Shown piece after piece: positions 7,619-15,684 of a stretch of 39,698 nt of DNA. Both the position numbers and the translations under genes were made by a program. The stretch comes from Rhizobium sp. ASV8. Its GTDB lineage: Bacteria > Pseudomonadota > Alphaproteobacteria > Rhizobiales > Rhizobiaceae. The notes under the pieces are model-generated. The model was not told where the DNA came from and did not search any database. It saw only the letters and a list, made by a program, of their open reading frames with translations. Within the stretch, counting starts at the first letter, position 1. Every line of letters begins with the position of its first letter. The DNA lies in the NCBI RefSeq assembly GCF_016429255.1, contig NZ_JAELUG010000059.1, positions 1 to 39,698 of the forward strand, in the 5' to 3' direction.

Positions 7619-7939
7619 CTACTGGCACATGAGGTAGGCGTGGGGAACGCAGCTGCAGGCATAGGATTGGGTCGGACACATCATGTCCTGCAAGGTATGA
7701 TCGTCGCAATTGCAGGTTACCAAATAGGATGAGTTGTTCGGCATCTTCAGGATGCTCGATGTCGAATAGCCGCTGCCGAGGTCCGCGCGCCTGTAGCTGA
7801 AGGTTGATGCCGAATTCTGATTATTGGGTGCGCTATCCGCCGCCAGCACTGAGCCGGGCAGGACGGCTATCGCAATCAAAAGCCGCAACATCCCGCGAGG
7901 CCCTGCCAAAGATCGGATCCCGCCCGTAATGATACTCAT
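7619..7939 (-). CDS. Small exported six-cysteine protein (paralogue B)
   Basis: A 106-residue protein, first gene of the pair. It has an N-terminal hydrophobic segment (MLRLLIAIAVLPGSVLA, residues 17-33) that looks like a signal peptide with an extended N-region. Cysteines at 76, 78, 88, 95, 97 and 105 follow with spacing CxC-x9-C-x6-CxC-x7-C. ADLGSGYSTSS corresponds to ADIGTGFSTYS in the neighbour. The start at 7939 is chosen because GGAGCAAGGA lies directly upstream; the internal ATG at 7891 would give a more compact signal peptide but has no good ribosome-binding site. Function unknown. Confidence 0.65.
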   Translation of the reverse strand: MSIITGGIRSLAGPRGMLRLLIAIAVLPGSVLAADSAPNNQNSASTFSYRRADLGSGYSTSSILKMPNNSSYLVTCNCDDHTLQDMMCPTQSYACSCVPHAYLMCQ

Positions 7940-8221
7940 ATCCTTGCTCCATCAACGCTTCCAATGGCAGAGGATTCTAGTCCCGGAGTGTTTCCTGCGT
8001 TTCTCTCGCTGTTGCGAAACGTTTCCGGCCTCGTGATTTGCGCCGATGAGATAGGAGTGGCTGCGCGGCTTCCTGAAACGCCGGGAGATTTCCGAAAAGA
8101 TACCACCGCGGCGCCAGCCGAAAAAATCATGGAAACGGTGTGGCGCGCCGCTGACACTCACTGTTTTGCGAGGCGCAGGCGCGATTTTCAGCGAGATGCA
8201 ACCCAACGTAAGATCCAGGCC

Positions 8222-8306
8222 TTGAAGTGTGGCCGCGCCGCCCTAATCTTTTCCTGGCAGTTCCCCTCTCTATGCCCTGGATGCTCTCCCTTCCAGGGCA
8301 TTTTTC
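8222..8306 (+). ncRNA. Candidate small RNA (promoter-like sequence plus orphan intrinsic terminator)
   Basis: A strong terminator (8272-8301 plus T-run) has no credible coding sequence ending in front of it. TTGAAG (8222-8227) and TAATCT (8244-8249), 16 bases apart, could be its promoter; transcription from about 8256 would give a RNA of some 50 bases. Its 5' part and hairpin loop are C/U-rich (TTCCCCTCTC, CTCTCCCTT), the composition seen in rhizobial small RNAs that pair with ribosome-binding sites. The promoter is a weak match and no known RNA family was recognised. Confidence 0.35.
8272..8306 (+). terminator. Rho-independent terminator
   Basis: ATGCCCTGG (8272-8280) pairs perfectly with CCAGGGCAT (8293-8301) around a 12-base C/U-rich loop and is followed by TTTTCTT. 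It lies in a 525-base stretch (7940-8464) without a convincing gene upstream on the plus strand. Apart from this hairpin and the leader of the small gene at 8465, I see nothing else definite in that stretch. Confidence 0.75.
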
Positions 8307-8464
8307 TTGAGGAGCAGGCTGCCCGACGATCGACTATCGTGTTAAATGATTCGCCATGGTCTCAAGATGAGCGTAGGTTGCGTTAACCGTCGGCCATCGA
8401 ACCCGTAGGCGCCGGCGGCCGAGAGAGATGAATCTCTCGCCTGCAGAGGTCAAGGAGTCCCCGC

Positions 8465-8626
8465 ATGACCTCGCATGACAATCAAGACAATATACTCAGC
8501 GATCAGCAACTGCACGATCTTCTCAAATCAGAAGACGAGATCGATCGTTTGGAAAAGGCAAGGCTACCTGCCCCACATGCGCCCGTCGTGTTTCGAGAGC
8601 AAGAGGCACAGGAATCTTCCATTTAG
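8465..8626 (+). CDS. Small acidic protein of 53 residues, unknown function
   Basis: A short reading frame starts MTSHDNQDNILSDQQLHDLL and ends EAQESSI. AAGGAG lies 8 bases before the ATG, an excellent ribosome-binding site and the main reason to believe the gene. The product is rich in Asp, Glu, Gln and Lys with a probable amphipathic helix (DQQLHDLLKSEDEIDRLEKA, residues 13-32); no signal peptide or membrane segment. About 25 bases upstream of the ribosome-binding site lies a hairpin, CGAGAGA (8420-8426) with TCTCTCG (8433-8439). A 16-codon frame (8428-8478, MNLSPAEVKE) overlaps the start. No family recognised. Confidence 0.55.
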   Translation: MTSHDNQDNILSDQQLHDLLKSEDEIDRLEKARLPAPHAPVVFREQEAQESSI

Positions 8627-8716
8627 GCACTGGGATGGCGATCCCAATCCTTTGAAAGGCGCGACGGGCTTGTGGACCTGCTCTTTTCGTTGCTGAATCG
8701 CGGCCCTAATCGGGTA

Positions 8717-8825
8717 CGAGAGCATGTCGCGCAAAAGTGTGCAGCGGTTTTTGCGGCTACGACATGCGTGAAATCAAAGAGCTAAAGCGCGTGAAGCGAA
8801 CCTTAGAGATCGCGACGCGCTTTAG
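8717..8825. repeat. Rhizobial intergenic palindromic repeat, overlapping the end of lipB
   Basis: The stretch beginning GAGCATGTCGCGCAAAAGTG is a sequence I recognise as recurring between genes in Rhizobium genomes. It contains two inverted repeats: GCATGTCG (8722-8729) with CGACATGC (8760-8767), and an 11-base perfect pair CTAAAGCGCGT (8782-8792) with ACGCGCTTTAG (8815-8825). The second includes the lipB stop codon and could serve as its terminator. Copy number in the genome cannot be seen from here. Confidence 0.65.
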
Positions 8826-9538
8826 GCGTCGTTGACCGTTTGACCGAACACTTGTTCAAACGCCTCGCGAAGACGCATATCCACATCCGGCATCATGACC
8901 GGCAAACCGAGGTCGACAAGGCTGGTGACGCCATAGGCGGAGATTCCGCAGGGAACGATACCTGTGAAATGACCGAGATCGGGATCGACGTTTAGCGAAA
9001 GACCGTGAAACGTCACCCATTTGCGCACGCGGATGCCAAGAGCGGCAACCTTGTCTTCGGCAACCGTACCATCCGGCATGACCGGCTTTTCCGGACGCCT
9101 GACCCAGACGCCGACCCTATCCTCGCGCCGTTCGCCACGCACATTCATCGAATCAAGCGTACGGATAATCACTTCCTCGAGCGCGCCGACAAAGGCGCGG
9201 ATATCCTGCCGCCGACACTTAAGGTCCAGCATGACATAGGCCACGCGCTGCCCTGGTCCGTGATAGGTATATTCCCCGCCGCGCCCGGTCGCGAAGACAG
9301 GGAATCGGTCCGGCTCGATAAGATCGGCGGCATTGGCGCTGGTGCCAGCGGTATAGAGTGGAGGATGCTCCACCAGCCAGACCAGTTCCGACGCCCGGCC
9401 CTCGGCGATATCAGCGACTTCGGCCTCCATCGTTGCGACGGCCTCGTCATAAGGAACAAGGCCATCGCTGATCCGCCAGCGAACGGGCGGCGTGCCTTGA
9501 ACGGGAAACATTTGGTGAGAAAGTTCTGTGCGAAGCAT
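8822..9538 (-). CDS. lipB: Octanoyl-[acyl-carrier-protein]:protein N-octanoyltransferase (lipoyl(octanoyl) transferase)
   Basis: A 238-residue cytoplasmic enzyme that moves the octanoyl group from acyl carrier protein to the lipoyl-domain lysine of proteins such as GcvH and the 2-oxoacid dehydrogenase E2 subunits; lipoyl synthase then adds sulfur. The family signature RGGEYTYHGPGQ is at residues 86-97, the conserved lysine is Lys163 (KVAALGIRV) and the catalytic cysteine is Cys197 (GIVPCGIS). Length is typical of alphaproteobacterial LipB. One acceptor protein, GcvH, is encoded at 25462. LipA is not in the window. Confidence 0.95.
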   Translation of the reverse strand: MLRTELSHQMFPVQGTPPVRWRISDGLVPYDEAVATMEAEVADIAEGRASELVWLVEHPPLYTAGTSANAADLIEPDRFPVFATGRGGEYTYHGPGQRVAYVMLDLKCRRQDIRAFVGALEEVIIRTLDSMNVRGERREDRVGVWVRRPEKPVMPDGTVAEDKVAALGIRVRKWVTFHGLSLNVDPDLGHFTGIVPCGISAYGVTSLVDLGLPVMMPDVDMRLREAFEQVFGQTVNDA

Positions 9539-9779
9539 TTTTGGGCAGTCCTTTATCCGCCGCAGGCTGCATTTGTGGAAATCCTGCGCGCCGGCGAGTT
9601 ATCCACATATGGCGCTATTCCGGCGGAAATTCAAACATCTACGGCGTTTTCCCGGCATTCCCCCGAGTGCAATCGGAGGAGCTGTGAAGGAATTTAAAAA
9701 AACTGACATATCGCTCTTGTGCCCCCCGAATGCTTTTGCTACATGCAGCCCCGCCGGAGCAATTCGGCGCTACCACGAT

Positions 9780-9864
9780 GCGGTCGTGGCGGAATTGGTA
9801 GACGCGCAGCGTTGAGGTCGCTGTGGGGCAACCCGTGGAAGTTCGAGTCTTCTCGACCGCACCA
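9780..9864 (+). tRNA. tRNA-Leu (anticodon GAG)
   Basis: An 85-base tRNA with acceptor arms GCGGTCG (9780-9786) and CGACCGC (9854-9860), discriminator A and an encoded CCA (9862-9864). The D-loop contains AATTGGTAGAC. The anticodon stem is CAGCG/CGCTG around TTGAGGT, giving anticodon GAG, which reads CUU/CUC leucine codons. A long variable arm (TGGGGCAACCCGT) marks it as a class II tRNA. The T-arm holds GTTCGAGTC. Confidence 0.95.
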
Positions 9865-9866
9865 AG

Positions 9867-9890
9867 AACCCGGCTTAGGCCGGGTTTTTT
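9867..9890 (+). terminator. Terminator of tRNA-Leu
   Basis: AACCCGGC (9867-9874) pairs with GCCGGGTT (9879-9886) across TTAG and runs into TTTT (9887-9890), only two bases after the tRNA CCA. Confidence 0.85.
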
Positions 9891-9952
9891 GTTTTCGAGA
9901 CAGTGACTTACGCAAAGACGTGGCCCCAGCATAGGATCGTGGGACACGCGCT

Positions 9953-10375
9953 CTAATGAGCGACATCCTTGCTGACATTGCGCAGCCGGATCTGGTGATC
10001 CAGCCGTTCGATCTGGCGAGTTGTCGCCTCGATCAACTTCCCGATTTCCTGATGAGCCGTCTGCAAGCGCGATAGCTCGTTTCTGACGGCGTCGAGCGCC
10101 CGCTCATCGCTGTCATCGGCTGGGCCGTCGCCAGCGCCAGTCATAAGCCACGCGGGGGACACGCCGAAAAGCGCCGACAGCGTTACCAGCGCCGAAGCTT
10201 GCGGTTCGGCCCGGTCGGATTCCCAGGCCAGCACCGTCTCCTCGCTGACACCCAGTTCGATTGCCAGTTTCTCCAGGCTGATGCCCGCTGCATCGCGAGC
10301 CATGGACAGCCGTCCGCCCAGGGTATCATCGCCCTCGTCCGAAAAAACGGTCGTCTCTTGTTCGGGCTTGAACAT
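9953..10375 (-). CDS. XRE-type helix-turn-helix transcriptional regulator
   Basis: A 140-residue protein with an N-terminal HTH_3/XRE domain at about residues 18-78: LSMARDAAGISLEKLAIELG, then VSEETVLAWESDRAEPQ and LSALFGVSPAWLMTG. The C-terminal part (about 90-132, RALDAVRNELSRLQTAHQEI onward) has the heptad pattern of a coiled coil, likely for oligomerisation. Small cytoplasmic regulators of this build with no ligand domain are common in rhizobia; the target is unknown. It is transcribed away from the divergent DMT transporter at 10593 and faces the tRNA-Leu terminator. AAAAGGAT lies 10 bases before the ATG. Confidence 0.85.
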   Translation of the reverse strand: MFKPEQETTVFSDEGDDTLGGRLSMARDAAGISLEKLAIELGVSEETVLAWESDRAEPQASALVTLSALFGVSPAWLMTGAGDGPADDSDERALDAVRNELSRLQTAHQEIGKLIEATTRQIERLDHQIRLRNVSKDVAH

Positions 10376-10592
10376 CGGTGCGATCCTTTTCTTGGCTGCG
10401 CCGGCGATCTGTGCGGCGCCCTTATGTTTTAGCCTTTTCCAGGAACACAGATAGGTCTAGGGGCGTCATCCCGCCACCACGATCTGTCCCAAATGGAAAA
10501 GTGCGACATCTTGCGCGCCAGGCCCTATGGTTTCGAAAGCCGCACCAGATCGCTCCTTGATTGCATGCTGTCCCTGTGCTTGATGTGGCGTT

Positions 10593-11534
10593 ATGTCTGT
10601 CGCTCCCACCGTCCCCGCCCACCAGAACACGCTCCGAGGCATGACGATTATGGCCAGCGCCATGATCCTGCTGCCGACGATGGATGCGATCGCCAAATAC
10701 ATGGCGAGTTTCGAAGGCATGTCGCCCGGACAGGTGACCTTCTATCGCTTCTTCTTTCAACTCGTCTGCATGCTGCCACTGCTGGCGACCGCGACGGGAC
10801 GGTCGGCCTTTTCGGCGAAGCGTCCCTGGATGAATCTGTTGCGTGGCGCGCTGCATGGCGCCGCCAGCCTCCTCTTTTTCGCCGCGGTCAAATATATGCC
10901 GCTCGCCGATGTTTTCGCGATCTATTTCGTCGAGCCGTTCATGTTGACGGCGCTTTCGGCGCTGTTTCTCGGCGACAGGGTCGGCTGGAGGCGATGGCTG
11001 GCGATCGTTATCGGCTTCGGCGGTGCGATGATTGTCATCCAGCCAAGTTTCGCGGTTTTCGGTTTGAAGGCATTGCTACCGGTGGCCTGTGCCTTTCTCT
11101 ACGCACTCTATCTCTTCATGAACCGCGCCGTCGGCGAGGCCGATTCGCCCTTGACGATGCAGATCATGGCAGGTGCGGGCGGCACATTGTTCATGGCATT
11201 CGCCCTGCTGGTCGGTTCATCCGCCGGTGTTGGAGATTTCGAACCTTCCCTGCCCGGCTCCATGTTCGGCCTTGTGTTGCTGCTGATCCTGGGCTCGATT
11301 TCAGGCTATGCGCACATGCTCGTCGTCAGAGCCTTCCGGCTGGCGCCATTGTCTCTGTTGGCTCCGTTCCAGTATTTCGAGATCATTTCCGCTACGATCC
11401 TCGGCTACGCGATCTTCGGTGACTTCCCCAATCTTTCCAAATGGATCGGCATCGCCATCATCGTCGGCTCCGGCCTTTTCATAATCTGGCGTGAGCGTGT
11501 GCAGTCCAGATCGGCAAATTCCGCGCGGGGGTAG
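10593..11534 (+). CDS. DMT superfamily (EamA) transporter
   Basis: A 313-residue inner-membrane protein with about ten transmembrane helices arranged as two EamA repeats (about residues 20-150 and 165-300). Family hallmarks are the PTMDAIAKYMAS segment in helix 1, the end-of-repeat motif ALFLGDRVGWRRWLAIVIGF (about 128-147) and its second copy GYAIFGDFPNLSKWIGIAII. Such carriers export or exchange amino acids, nucleosides or other small metabolites; specificity cannot be assigned. An alternative start at 10638 (MTIMASAM) is possible because the ribosome-binding site at 10593 is weak. It stands 73 bases upstream of pccA on the same strand. Confidence 0.85.
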   Translation: MSVAPTVPAHQNTLRGMTIMASAMILLPTMDAIAKYMASFEGMSPGQVTFYRFFFQLVCMLPLLATATGRSAFSAKRPWMNLLRGALHGAASLLFFAAVKYMPLADVFAIYFVEPFMLTALSALFLGDRVGWRRWLAIVIGFGGAMIVIQPSFAVFGLKALLPVACAFLYALYLFMNRAVGEADSPLTMQIMAGAGGTLFMAFALLVGSSAGVGDFEPSLPGSMFGLVLLLILGSISGYAHMLVVRAFRLAPLSLLAPFQYFEIISATILGYAIFGDFPNLSKWIGIAIIVGSGLFIIWRERVQSRSANSARG

Positions 11535-11607
11535 ATCTTGCACATGGACCGCCGACGCGATTTGTGGCTAAAACACTGAGACAGCAGAAGTATTGGGCGG
11601 AGATTGC

Positions 11608-13617
11608 ATGTTCAAGAAAATCCTGATCGCCAATCGCGGCGAGATCGCCTGCCGCGTGATCAAGACTGCGCGCCGGATGGGCATTCTCACAGTCGCCGTC
11701 TATTCCGATGCCGATCGGGATGCTCTGCATGTCGAAATGGCCGATGAATCAGTCCATATCGGCGCGGCGCCCGCCGCTGAAAGCTACCTCGTCGCGGACA
11801 AGATCATCGCCGCCTGTAAGCAGACCGGCGCCGAAGCTGTTCATCCGGGCTATGGCTTTCTCTCCGAGCGCGCTTCCTTCTGCGCCGCATTGGAAAAGGA
11901 AGGCATCGTCTTTATCGGCCCCAAGCCCAAGGCGATCGAAGCCATGGGCGACAAGATCGAATCGAAGAAGTTCGCCAACGCCGCCAAGGTTTCCACGGTG
12001 CCGGGCCATCTCGGCATCATCGACGACGCCGATCATGCCGAGAGAATTGCTGGCGAGATCGGTTATCCCGTGATGATCAAGGCATCCGCCGGCGGCGGCG
12101 GCAAGGGCATGCGCATTGCGTGGAGTAAGGACGAGGTGCGCGACGGTTTCGAGCGCGCCCGCTCGGAGGCCAAAAGCTCCTTTGGCGACGATCGCGTGTT
12201 CATCGAGAAATTCGTCGTCGACCCCCGACACATCGAAATCCAGGTACTGGCCGACGCCCATGGAAACGTCGTATATCTCGGTGAGCGCGAATGCTCCATC
12301 CAGCGCCGGAACCAGAAGGTCGTGGAAGAGGCGCCCTCGCCGTTCCTAGACGAGGCGACGCGCAAGGCCATGGGCGAGCAGTCGGTAGCGCTGGCCAAAG
12401 CCGTGGACTATCAGAGCGCCGGCACAGTGGAGTTCATCGTCGATCGCGACCGGAATTTCTACTTCCTCGAAATGAACACCCGCCTGCAGGTCGAGCATCC
12501 GGTGACGGAACTCGTGACCGGCATCGATCTCGTCGAGCAGATGATCCGCGTCGCCGCCGGCGAAAAGCTGCCATTCAAGCAGGCTGATATCACGCTCAAC
12601 GGCTGGGCGATCGAAAGCCGCCTTTATGCAGAAGATCCGTATCGCAATTTCCTCCCCTCGATCGGCCGTTTGACGCGCTACCGACCGCCGCGCGAGGGCA
12701 AGACGGACAAATCCGTCGTTCGCAACGATACCGGGGTCTTCGAAGGCGCCGAAATCTCCATGTATTACGATCCGATGATCGCCAAGCTCTGCACCTGGGC
12801 TCCGACTAGGCTGGAGGCGATCGAAGCGATGGGCGAGGCCTTGGACGGTTTCGTCGTCGACGGCATCGAGCACAACATGCCGTTCCTCTCCGCGCTGATG
12901 AAGCATCCGCGCTGGCGCGAAGGCCGGCTCTCCACCGGATTCATTGCCGAGGAATATCCTGATGGCTTCGCGCCGGTAACACCGGATGAGGACCAGACCG
13001 CCTTGCTGGCTGCCGTCGCCCTCTCCTGCAGCCTGATCGAAGCCAACCGCCGCGAGCGATATAGCGACCGATTGCGCCCTGCGGCCGGGCCGCTGCGGGA
13101 AAACTGGATCGTCAGGCTTGGAGCGGCTTACTTGCCGGTTGCGTTACTCGAGGGCGTGGTAACCATTCCTTTCGAGATGGACATGCAGGTGAATGGCAGA
13201 ACCGTGACCGTCGCAACTGACTGGCGGCCCGGCGATGCCGTCTGGGTCGGCAGCGTGGGTAGCGACAAATTGACGGCGCAAATCCGCACCGTGTTGAACG
13301 GCTTGCGCATCGATTGGCAAGGCCTCTCGGTCAGGGCCAAGGTGTTCACCCCGCGCCAGGCAGAACTCGACAGGCTGATGCCGGTAAAATTGCCGCCCGA
13401 CACCTCGAAGCTGTTGCTTTGCCCGATGCCGGGTCTGGTCGTCGCAATTGCCGTGGCCGAGGGCCAGGAAGTCAAAGCGGGCGAGACGCTCGCTATCGTC
13501 GAGGCGATGAAGATGGAAAATGTCCTGCGCGCCGAACGCGACCTTGTCGTCGGCAAGATCAATGCCAAGCCCGGCGAGAGCCTCGCCGTCGACGCCGTGA
13601 TCATGGAATTTGCCTGA
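11608..13617 (+). CDS. pccA: Propionyl-CoA carboxylase alpha subunit (biotin carboxylase + biotin carrier)
   Basis: A 669-residue subunit that carboxylates biotin with ATP and bicarbonate, for transfer to propionyl-CoA by the beta subunit, giving methylmalonyl-CoA. The N-terminal biotin carboxylase domain (about 1-450) opens MFKKILIANRGEIACRV and has the ATP-grasp loop SAGGGGKGMRIAW (about 157-169) and EMNTRLQVEHPVTE. The C-terminal carrier domain has EAMKM with biotinyl Lys635. Length matches rhizobial PccA (about 670). Start: ATG 11608 with GGGCGGAG upstream; the frame is open five codons earlier. The partner pccB lies 6 kb away on the opposite strand. Methylcrotonyl- or acetyl-CoA carboxylase is less likely, given a PccB-type partner of 510 residues. 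Confidence 0.9.
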   Translation: MFKKILIANRGEIACRVIKTARRMGILTVAVYSDADRDALHVEMADESVHIGAAPAAESYLVADKIIAACKQTGAEAVHPGYGFLSERASFCAALEKEGIVFIGPKPKAIEAMGDKIESKKFANAAKVSTVPGHLGIIDDADHAERIAGEIGYPVMIKASAGGGGKGMRIAWSKDEVRDGFERARSEAKSSFGDDRVFIEKFVVDPRHIEIQVLADAHGNVVYLGERECSIQRRNQKVVEEAPSPFLDEATRKAMGEQSVALAKAVDYQSAGTVEFIVDRDRNFYFLEMNTRLQVEHPVTELVTGIDLVEQMIRVAAGEKLPFKQADITLNGWAIESRLYAEDPYRNFLPSIGRLTRYRPPREGKTDKSVVRNDTGVFEGAEISMYYDPMIAKLCTWAPTRLEAIEAMGEALDGFVVDGIEHNMPFLSALMKHPRWREGRLSTGFIAEEYPDGFAPVTPDEDQTALLAAVALSCSLIEANRRERYSDRLRPAAGPLRENWIVRLGAAYLPVALLEGVVTIPFEMDMQVNGRTVTVATDWRPGDAVWVGSVGSDKLTAQIRTVLNGLRIDWQGLSVRAKVFTPRQAELDRLMPVKLPPDTSKLLLCPMPGLVVAIAVAEGQEVKAGETLAIVEAMKMENVLRAERDLVVGKINAKPGESLAVDAVIMEFA

Positions 13618-13630
13618 TCTAAACACGGGC

Positions 13631-13675
13631 ACCCGAGCATTTCAGGAAAAGCGCATTGCGGTTGCTCGGGTAAAA
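13631..13675 (+). terminator. Hairpin downstream of pccA
   Basis: ACCCGAGCA (13631-13639) pairs with TGCTCGGGT (13663-13671), nine bases, around a 23-base loop, 14 bases after the pccA stop; AAAA follows rather than a T-run. The inner sequence GAGCATTTCAGGAAAAGCG resembles the stretch at 23307 (GAGCATTTCGAGGAAAAGTG), so this may be a member of a rhizobial intergenic repeat family. Confidence 0.5.
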
Positions 13676-13776
13676 CCTGACAATTGCGACGCTAAGTGTC
13701 TGATTTTGGCTTGAGCCGCGATGTCAGCCCATGGCAATGTGACCCGAACCAAACCATAGCATGAAGGGATGAAACG

Positions 13777-14904
13777 ATGGATGTAAGAGCAGCAGTCGCG
13801 GTGCAGGCCGGTAAGCCGCTTGAGGTGATGACGGTTCAGCTTGAGGGACCTCGGGCCGGCGAAGTGCTGATCGAGGTCAAGGCGACCGGCATCTGCCACA
13901 CCGACGATTTCACCCTGTCGGGTGCCGATCCGGAAGGCCTGTTTCCCGCCATCCTCGGTCATGAAGGTGCGGGTATCGTCGTCGATGTCGGACCGGGTGT
14001 GACCTCGGTCAAGAAGGGCGACCACGTCATTCCGCTCTACACGCCCGAATGCCGCGAATGCCCCTCCTGCCTTTCCCGCAAAACCAACCTCTGCACGGCG
14101 ATCCGCTCGACCCAGGGTCAGGGCCTGATGCCGGACGGCACCTCGCGCTTCTCGATCGGCAAGGACAAGATCCATCACTATATGGGCTGCTCGACCTTCG
14201 CCAACTACACCGTGCTGCCGGAGATTGCCGTCGCCAAGGTCAATCCCGACGCGCCCTTCGACAAGATCTGCTACATCGGTTGCGGCGTGACCACGGGCAT
14301 CGGCGCCGTCATCAACACCGCCAAGGTGGAGATGGGCGCGACCGCCATCGTCTTCGGTCTTGGCGGCATCGGCCTCAACGTCATCCAGGGCCTGAAGCTT
14401 GCCGGTGCCGACATGATCATCGGCGTCGACCTCAACAATGACAAGAAGGCCTGGGGCGAGCGCTTCGGCATGACGCATTTCGTCAATCCGAAGGAAGTCG
14501 GCGACGACATCGTGCCCTATCTCGTCAATATGACGAAGCGCGGTGCCGACCAGATCGGCGGCGCCGACTATACCTTCGACTGCACCGGCAACACCAAGGT
14601 GATGCGCCAGGCGCTGGAAGCCAGTCATCGTGGCTGGGGCAAGTCCGTCGTCATCGGCGTTGCCGGTGCCGGCCAGGAGATTTCCACGCGTCCGTTCCAG
14701 CTGGTGACGGGCCGCTCGTGGATGGGCACTGCCTTTGGCGGCGCCCGTGGCCGCACCGATGTTCCGAAGATCGTCGACTGGTACATGGAGGGCAAGATCA
14801 TTATCGATCCGATGATCACCCACACCATGCCGCTCGAAGACATCAACAAGGGCTTCGAGCTCATGCACTCCGGCGAAAGCATCCGCAGCGTCGTGCTATA
14901 CTAA
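13777..14904 (+). CDS. frmA: S-(hydroxymethyl)glutathione dehydrogenase / class III alcohol dehydrogenase
   Basis: A 375-residue zinc enzyme that oxidises S-hydroxymethylglutathione (formaldehyde adduct) with NAD+ to S-formylglutathione; it also reduces S-nitrosoglutathione. Catalytic zinc ligands are Cys40 (TGICHTDD) and His62 (GHEGAG). The structural-zinc lobe has cysteines at 92, 95, 98 and 106. The NAD-binding Rossmann motif is GLGGIGLNVIQG. Length equals the class III family. It is the first gene of a glutathione-dependent formaldehyde module: gfa and fghA follow on the same strand. Also called adhC or flhA in other organisms. Confidence 0.95.
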   Translation: MDVRAAVAVQAGKPLEVMTVQLEGPRAGEVLIEVKATGICHTDDFTLSGADPEGLFPAILGHEGAGIVVDVGPGVTSVKKGDHVIPLYTPECRECPSCLSRKTNLCTAIRSTQGQGLMPDGTSRFSIGKDKIHHYMGCSTFANYTVLPEIAVAKVNPDAPFDKICYIGCGVTTGIGAVINTAKVEMGATAIVFGLGGIGLNVIQGLKLAGADMIIGVDLNNDKKAWGERFGMTHFVNPKEVGDDIVPYLVNMTKRGADQIGGADYTFDCTGNTKVMRQALEASHRGWGKSVVIGVAGAGQEISTRPFQLVTGRSWMGTAFGGARGRTDVPKIVDWYMEGKIIIDPMITHTMPLEDINKGFELMHSGESIRSVVLY

Positions 14905-15023
14905 AACGGTCAGAAACTTCGACGGCACGAGTGAACGCTGCACGACTTTGAATGGCGCACGGCCCTTTTGCAAATCCCTTCGGATTTGGGGGCCGTGGGC
15001 AACCAAGGAGGAGGAAGCTGAAC

Positions 15024-15599
15024 ATGCCAAGTCAAGTATCAATACACCCGGCGCTCGACGGCGGAGTGAAGACAGGACAGGCGAATTTCAGCGGTGGGAC
15101 GCTCGTTTGCGCCTGCACCGATCGCCCGGTCAAAGTCGTAATCAATGGCGGAATAGCACACAACCACGCCTGCGGTTGTACCAAGTGTTGGAAGCCGCAA
15201 GGCGCCGCCTTCTCGGTCGTAGCGGTGACTGCCCATGAAAACGTGAAGGTCGTGGAGAATGGCGACAAGCTCGCGATTGTCGATCCGAACGCACTGATCC
15301 TTCGGCATGCCTGCAAGGCATGCGGTGTTCATATGTATGGGCCGGTTGAACGTGACCATGCCTTCAAGGGTCTTGATTTCATTCATCCGGAGCGCTTCCA
15401 GGAGAGCGGCTGGCCGGAGCCAACATTCGCGGCCTTCGTTTCGTCCATTATCGAGTCGGGAACGCCGCCCTCCGCGATGGCCGCCGTCCGCAGCAGGCTG
15501 AAAGAACTTCGCCTCGAGCCTTACGATTGCCTCTCGCCGACATTGATGGACGTCATCGCCACCTTCGTGGCGAAAAAGGCCAGCACGTTAAGGGAATAG
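15024..15599 (+). CDS. gfa: S-(hydroxymethyl)glutathione synthase (glutathione-dependent formaldehyde-activating enzyme)
   Basis: A 191-residue zinc protein of the GFA/CENP-V family that speeds condensation of formaldehyde with glutathione, supplying the substrate of FrmA. Zinc-binding cysteines are seen as LVCACTDRPV (two cysteines, about residues 28-30), HACGCTKCW (three, about 49-54) and RHACKACGVH (two, about 97-100), the expected pattern. Start: ATG 15024 preceded by AAGGAGGAGG; the frame is open 24 codons upstream. Length agrees with Paracoccus Gfa (about 190). It lies 120 bases after frmA. Confidence 0.95.
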   Translation: MPSQVSIHPALDGGVKTGQANFSGGTLVCACTDRPVKVVINGGIAHNHACGCTKCWKPQGAAFSVVAVTAHENVKVVENGDKLAIVDPNALILRHACKACGVHMYGPVERDHAFKGLDFIHPERFQESGWPEPTFAAFVSSIIESGTPPSAMAAVRSRLKELRLEPYDCLSPTLMDVIATFVAKKASTLRE

Positions 15600-15684
15600 A
15601 TCTGGCTCAGCGAGCGTGTTTTCGATAAATCGCGACTGCGCGTTCACTCCGGCGCGCAGCGCTCTCAGATAAAGTGCAGTTTCC

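Noticed and set aside
7964..8386. Plus-strand frame of 140 codons in the gap after the six-Cys genes
   Set aside because: No ribosome-binding site, odd composition and it reads straight through a perfect terminator hairpin.
8475..8696. 73-codon plus-strand frame overlapping the 53-residue gene
   Set aside because: The frame starting at 8465 has the ribosome-binding site and better composition; this one is its shadow.
9571..9607. DnaA-box-like TTATCCACA (9599-9607) and a weaker match beside it, possible replication origin
   Set aside because: Only one perfect box, no AT-rich unwinding region and no replication genes nearby.
9780..9900. tRNA-Leu 3' end as an integration (att) site
   Set aside because: No integrase, no repeat of the tRNA end downstream and no change of base composition.
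13642..14868. Long (408-codon) minus-strand frame opposite frmA
   Set aside because: Fully antisense to a certain gene; such frames arise from GC-rich codon bias.
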